Below are positions 17,254 to 19,238 of a stretch of DNA of 19,238 nt, piece by piece. The DNA comes from Actinomycetes bacterium (lineage in GTDB: Bacteria; Actinomycetota; Actinomycetes; Propionibacteriales; Nocardioidaceae). Each line of letters opens with the position of its first letter. Positions within the stretch are counted from its first letter, which is position 1. The translations under genes and the position numbers were made by a program. The stretch covers positions 1-19,238 of the forward strand of contig JAEWOG010000014.1 of NCBI GenBank assembly GCA_023460975.1. Direction: 5' to 3'. The notes beneath the pieces are model-generated. The model was not told where the DNA came from and did no database searches. It saw only the letters and a list, made by a program, of their open reading frames with translations.

Positions 17254-17283
17254 AAATTACGGTTCCAGCCGGGCACCGGGCAA
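17254..17283 (-). promoter_or_regulatory. Probable promoter of the GNAT gene (leaderless)
   Basis: On the minus strand TTGCCC (17278-17283) and TAATTT (17254-17259) form a -35/-10 pair with an 18-nt spacer. The -10 ends 6 nt before the GTG at 17247, which fits transcription starting at or next to the start codon. Confidence 0.45.
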
Positions 17284-17446
17284 AGGACTTTTGTCCAAGC
17301 CCGCCGATCACACAATCCCTGTGGTTCAACTTCTGGCGATGCAAAGACCTGCACCTCACATTTCGTTGACCCGGGCACGCCGAGTTGCCAACTTATGCAA
17401 CGGTCAGCACCACCCAGTCCGCTACCACAGCAGATTGGAACCCACC
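17284..17446. other. Intergenic space between the divergent GNAT and M4 protease genes
   Basis: Apart from the GNAT promoter at its edge, this stretch holds a small GGAC-TTTT-GTCC inverted repeat (about 17285-17296) and a TTGAC at 17366-17370 that could belong to the protease promoter, although no well-spaced -10 is evident. No gene is visible. Confidence 0.4.
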
Positions 17447-19238
17447 GTGAGAACACTCCGTCTGGCAGGCCTCGCGGGCCTCGCCGTCACTGCGGTCGCC
17501 GCGACCACCCTGTCGCCGACCTCACCCACCGCCACCCCGGCAGCCGCGGCCACAGACGCGCTCGCCGAGGCACAGCAGGCGGCCTCCTCCTGGGTTGCCG
17601 GGCACTCCCGGGCACTCGAGAAGGCCGCCGGCGACAAGTTCGTCCGCGCCGGCACCTACTCCGGCGACGGAGACGTGTACGCCGTCGCGTACGAACGCAC
17701 TCACGAGGGGCTCCGCGTGGTCGGTGGCGACTTCGTCGTCCTGACCAACGACGCCGGCCAGGTCCTCGAGACCTCCATCGCGCAGGAGAACCCCGTCGCG
17801 CTCGGTTCGACCACCGCCCGCATCCAGGCAGCGCGCGCCACCAAGGTCGCCGCGGGGCTGGCCGACGCCGGAGCCACCACCAGCACCCCTGAGCTGGTGG
17901 TCTGGCACCGCGAGGCCGGCACCAAGCTGGCGTACGAGGTGGAGGTCCGCGGGTCCAAGGACGGCGAGGCCACGTGGCAGAAGGCGTGGGTCGACGCCAC
18001 CAACGGCACCGTCCTCGAGTCGCGCGAGCAGATCGCCCACGGCTCGGGAACCGCCGCCTACTCGGGCCCCAACCCGCTCACCATCGCCACCTCCGGCTCG
18101 GGCAGCAGCTACTCGATGACCGACCCGACGGCCACGACCCTGAAGTGCCAGGACGCGGCCAACAACACGACCTTCACCGGCTCTGACGACAACTGGGGCA
18201 ACGGCAACGCGACCAACCGGGAGACCGGCTGCGTCGACGCCCTCTACGCCGCCCAGCAGATGAAGGGCATGATGAACGACTGGCTCGGCCGCAGCGGCAT
18301 GGACGGCTCGGGCGGGTGGCTGCCGATGCGTGTGGGCCTCAACGACCAGAACGCGTACTACAACGGCGTGGAGACCCAGTTCGGCAAGAACACCGCCGGC
18401 CAGTGGATCACCTCCATCGACGTGGTCGCCCACGAGTTCGGCCACGGCGTCGACGACCACACCCCCGGCGGCATCTCGGGCGGCGGCACCCAGGAGTTCA
18501 TCGGTGACGCGCTGGCCACCGCCACGGAGTACTACGACAACCAGGCCTCCGGGTACGACTCCCCCGACCACACCATCGGCGAGGAGATCAACCTCGTCGG
18601 CCAGGGCCCGATCCGCGACGGTTCCAACCCGGCCAACGCCGGAGACCCCAGCTGCTACACCAGCTCGATTCCCACCATGGGCGTCCACGCCGCAGCCGGC
18701 CCCGGCGACCACTGGTTCTACCTGCTCTCCCGCGGCGGCGCCTCGAAGTGCGACGGCACGGCGGTCACGGGCATCGGCGAGCAGAAGGCGATCAAGATCC
18801 TCTACAACGCCATGCTGATGAAGACCAGCTCGTCGAACTACCTCAAGTACCGCACCTGGACGCTGACGGCAGCCAAGAACATCGACAGCACCTGCGCCCA
18901 GTTCAACGCCGTCAAGACGGCCTGGGACGCGGTCAACGTGCCCGCCCAGAGCGGTGACCCGACGTGCGGTGGTACGACCACGACGCCGACGCCGACTGAC
19001 CCGACCACGAACCCCCCGACCGGCACCAACCTGCTCGGCAACCCCGGCTTCGAATCCGGCAACACCACCTGGACCGCCACCAACGGCGCCATCAACTCCT
19101 CCACCAACCGCCCCGCCCGCACCGGCTCCTGGAAACTCTGGCTCGGCGGCAACGGACGCACCACCAACGAATCGGCCACCCAAAACGTGACCATCGCCGC
19201 CAGCGCCACCAACCCCACCCTGTCGTACTGGATCCGCA
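17447..19238 (+). CDS. Secreted M4 (thermolysin-family) metalloprotease, C-terminus beyond the window
   Basis: The open frame gives 597 residues and runs off the window end. A signal peptide (MRTLRLAGLAGLAVTAVAAT, with an Ala-rich cleavage region near 31-35) directs export. A propeptide with FTP-like features (YAVAYERTHEGLRVVGGDF, 78-96) and a PepSY-like part (LAYEVEVRG, 161-169) follows. The gluzincin site VVAHEFGH (326-333) has zinc ligands His329 and His333 and catalytic Glu330; Glu350 in GGGTQEFIGD is the third zinc ligand, and His414 in MGVHAAAGPGDHWFYLL matches the thermolysin active-site His231. After a Thr/Pro linker (509-527) begins NLLGNPGFESGNTTW, a start seen in secreted actinobacterial beta-sandwich or carbohydrate-binding-like modules. 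GTG at 17447 is the start; the ribosome binding site is weak (GGAAC). Confidence 0.92.
   Translation, partial: MRTLRLAGLAGLAVTAVAATTLSPTSPTATPAAAATDALAEAQQAASSWVAGHSRALEKAAGDKFVRAGTYSGDGDVYAVAYERTHEGLRVVGGDFVVLTNDAGQVLETSIAQENPVALGSTTARIQAARATKVAAGLADAGATTSTPELVVWHREAGTKLAYEVEVRGSKDGEATWQKAWVDATNGTVLESREQIAHGSGTAAYSGPNPLTIATSGSGSSYSMTDPTATTLKCQDAANNTTFTGSDDNWGNGNATNRETGCVDALYAAQQMKGMMNDWLGRSGMDGSGGWLPMRVGLNDQNAYYNGVETQFGKNTAGQWITSIDVVAHEFGHGVDDHTPGGISGGGTQEFIGDALATATEYYDNQASGYDSPDHTIGEEINLVGQGPIRDGSNPANAGDPSCYTSSIPTMGVHAAAGPGDHWFYLLSRGGASKCDGTAVTGIGEQKAIKILYNAMLMKTSSSNYLKYRTWTLTAAKNIDSTCAQFNAVKTAWDAVNVPAQSGDPTCGGTTTTPTPTDPTTNPPTGTNLLGNPGFESGNTTWTATNGAINSSTNRPARTGSWKLWLGGNGRTTNESATQNVTIAASATNPTLSYWIR

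Noticed and set aside
17522..19183. 553-codon minus-strand frame over the protease gene
   Set aside because: The plus strand encodes a complete M4 protease core with zinc and catalytic residues. The antisense frame is Gly/Val/Arg low complexity.

Overview
The window is high-GC chromosomal DNA from an actinomycete, most likely Nocardioides or a close relative in the Nocardioidaceae. The supporting signs are strong G/C bias at third codon positions, frequent GTG starts, recurrent GTACG words, a dnaK-grpE order with an HspR-type HAIR operator, and short GGTTGAGCCTGTCGAAACC-like interspersed repeats. The genus is an inference. No tRNA, rRNA, CRISPR array or recognisable transposase was seen.

Positions 1-2457 hold the heat-shock chaperone start on the minus strand: dnaK, the first codons of a translationally coupled grpE, and a HAIR operator upstream. 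Between this promoter and the next gene lies an array of 13 GTCATAC/GTATGAC words on a strict 30-bp pitch in both orientations. Positions 2458-3483 hold a divergent pair, a HIT-fold-like hydrolase (minus) and a 73-codon remnant resembling the start of a Nudix protein (plus), then a 15-bp perfect stem-loop that ends the next operon.

Positions 3484-13605 form one long minus-strand gene set for reductive-type pyrimidine (or hydantoin) catabolism. In transcription order it encodes beta-ureidopropionase, dihydropyrimidinase, an LLM-class F420/FMN oxidoreductase, an ABC importer (permease, ATPase, second permease, SsuA/THI5-like lipoprotein), a class III omega-aminotransferase and CoA-acylating (methyl)malonate-semialdehyde dehydrogenase. 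Together these would import a cyclic ureide, open the ring, release beta-alanine or beta-aminoisobutyrate with CO2 and NH3, transaminate it and oxidise the semialdehyde to acetyl-CoA or propionyl-CoA. No classical dihydropyrimidine dehydrogenase is present; the LLM enzyme is the only redox enzyme before the ring-opening steps. A divergent MocR-type GntR regulator with an aminotransferase-like sensor domain (plus, about 13752-15092) is the probable controller. A repeat hairpin (11232-11306) and a terminator-like hairpin (6358-6398) divide the set into segments.

Positions 15093-16450 are the most unusual part. A single gene for an AbiEi-like winged helix fused to a DUF559/Vsr-like nuclease fold is flanked by two inverted 68-bp repeats. 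Each repeat has an exact 18-bp outer block and a hairpin with a nearly invariant 28-nt loop, but the two stems differ in sequence while both still pair. The right repeat supplies the stop codon of the neighbouring acetyltransferase gene.

Positions 16444-19238 hold that GNAT acetyltransferase (minus, apparently leaderless) and a secreted M4 thermolysin-family metalloprotease (plus) with propeptide, catalytic domain, Thr/Pro linker and the start of a C-terminal beta-sandwich-like domain, cut by the window end.
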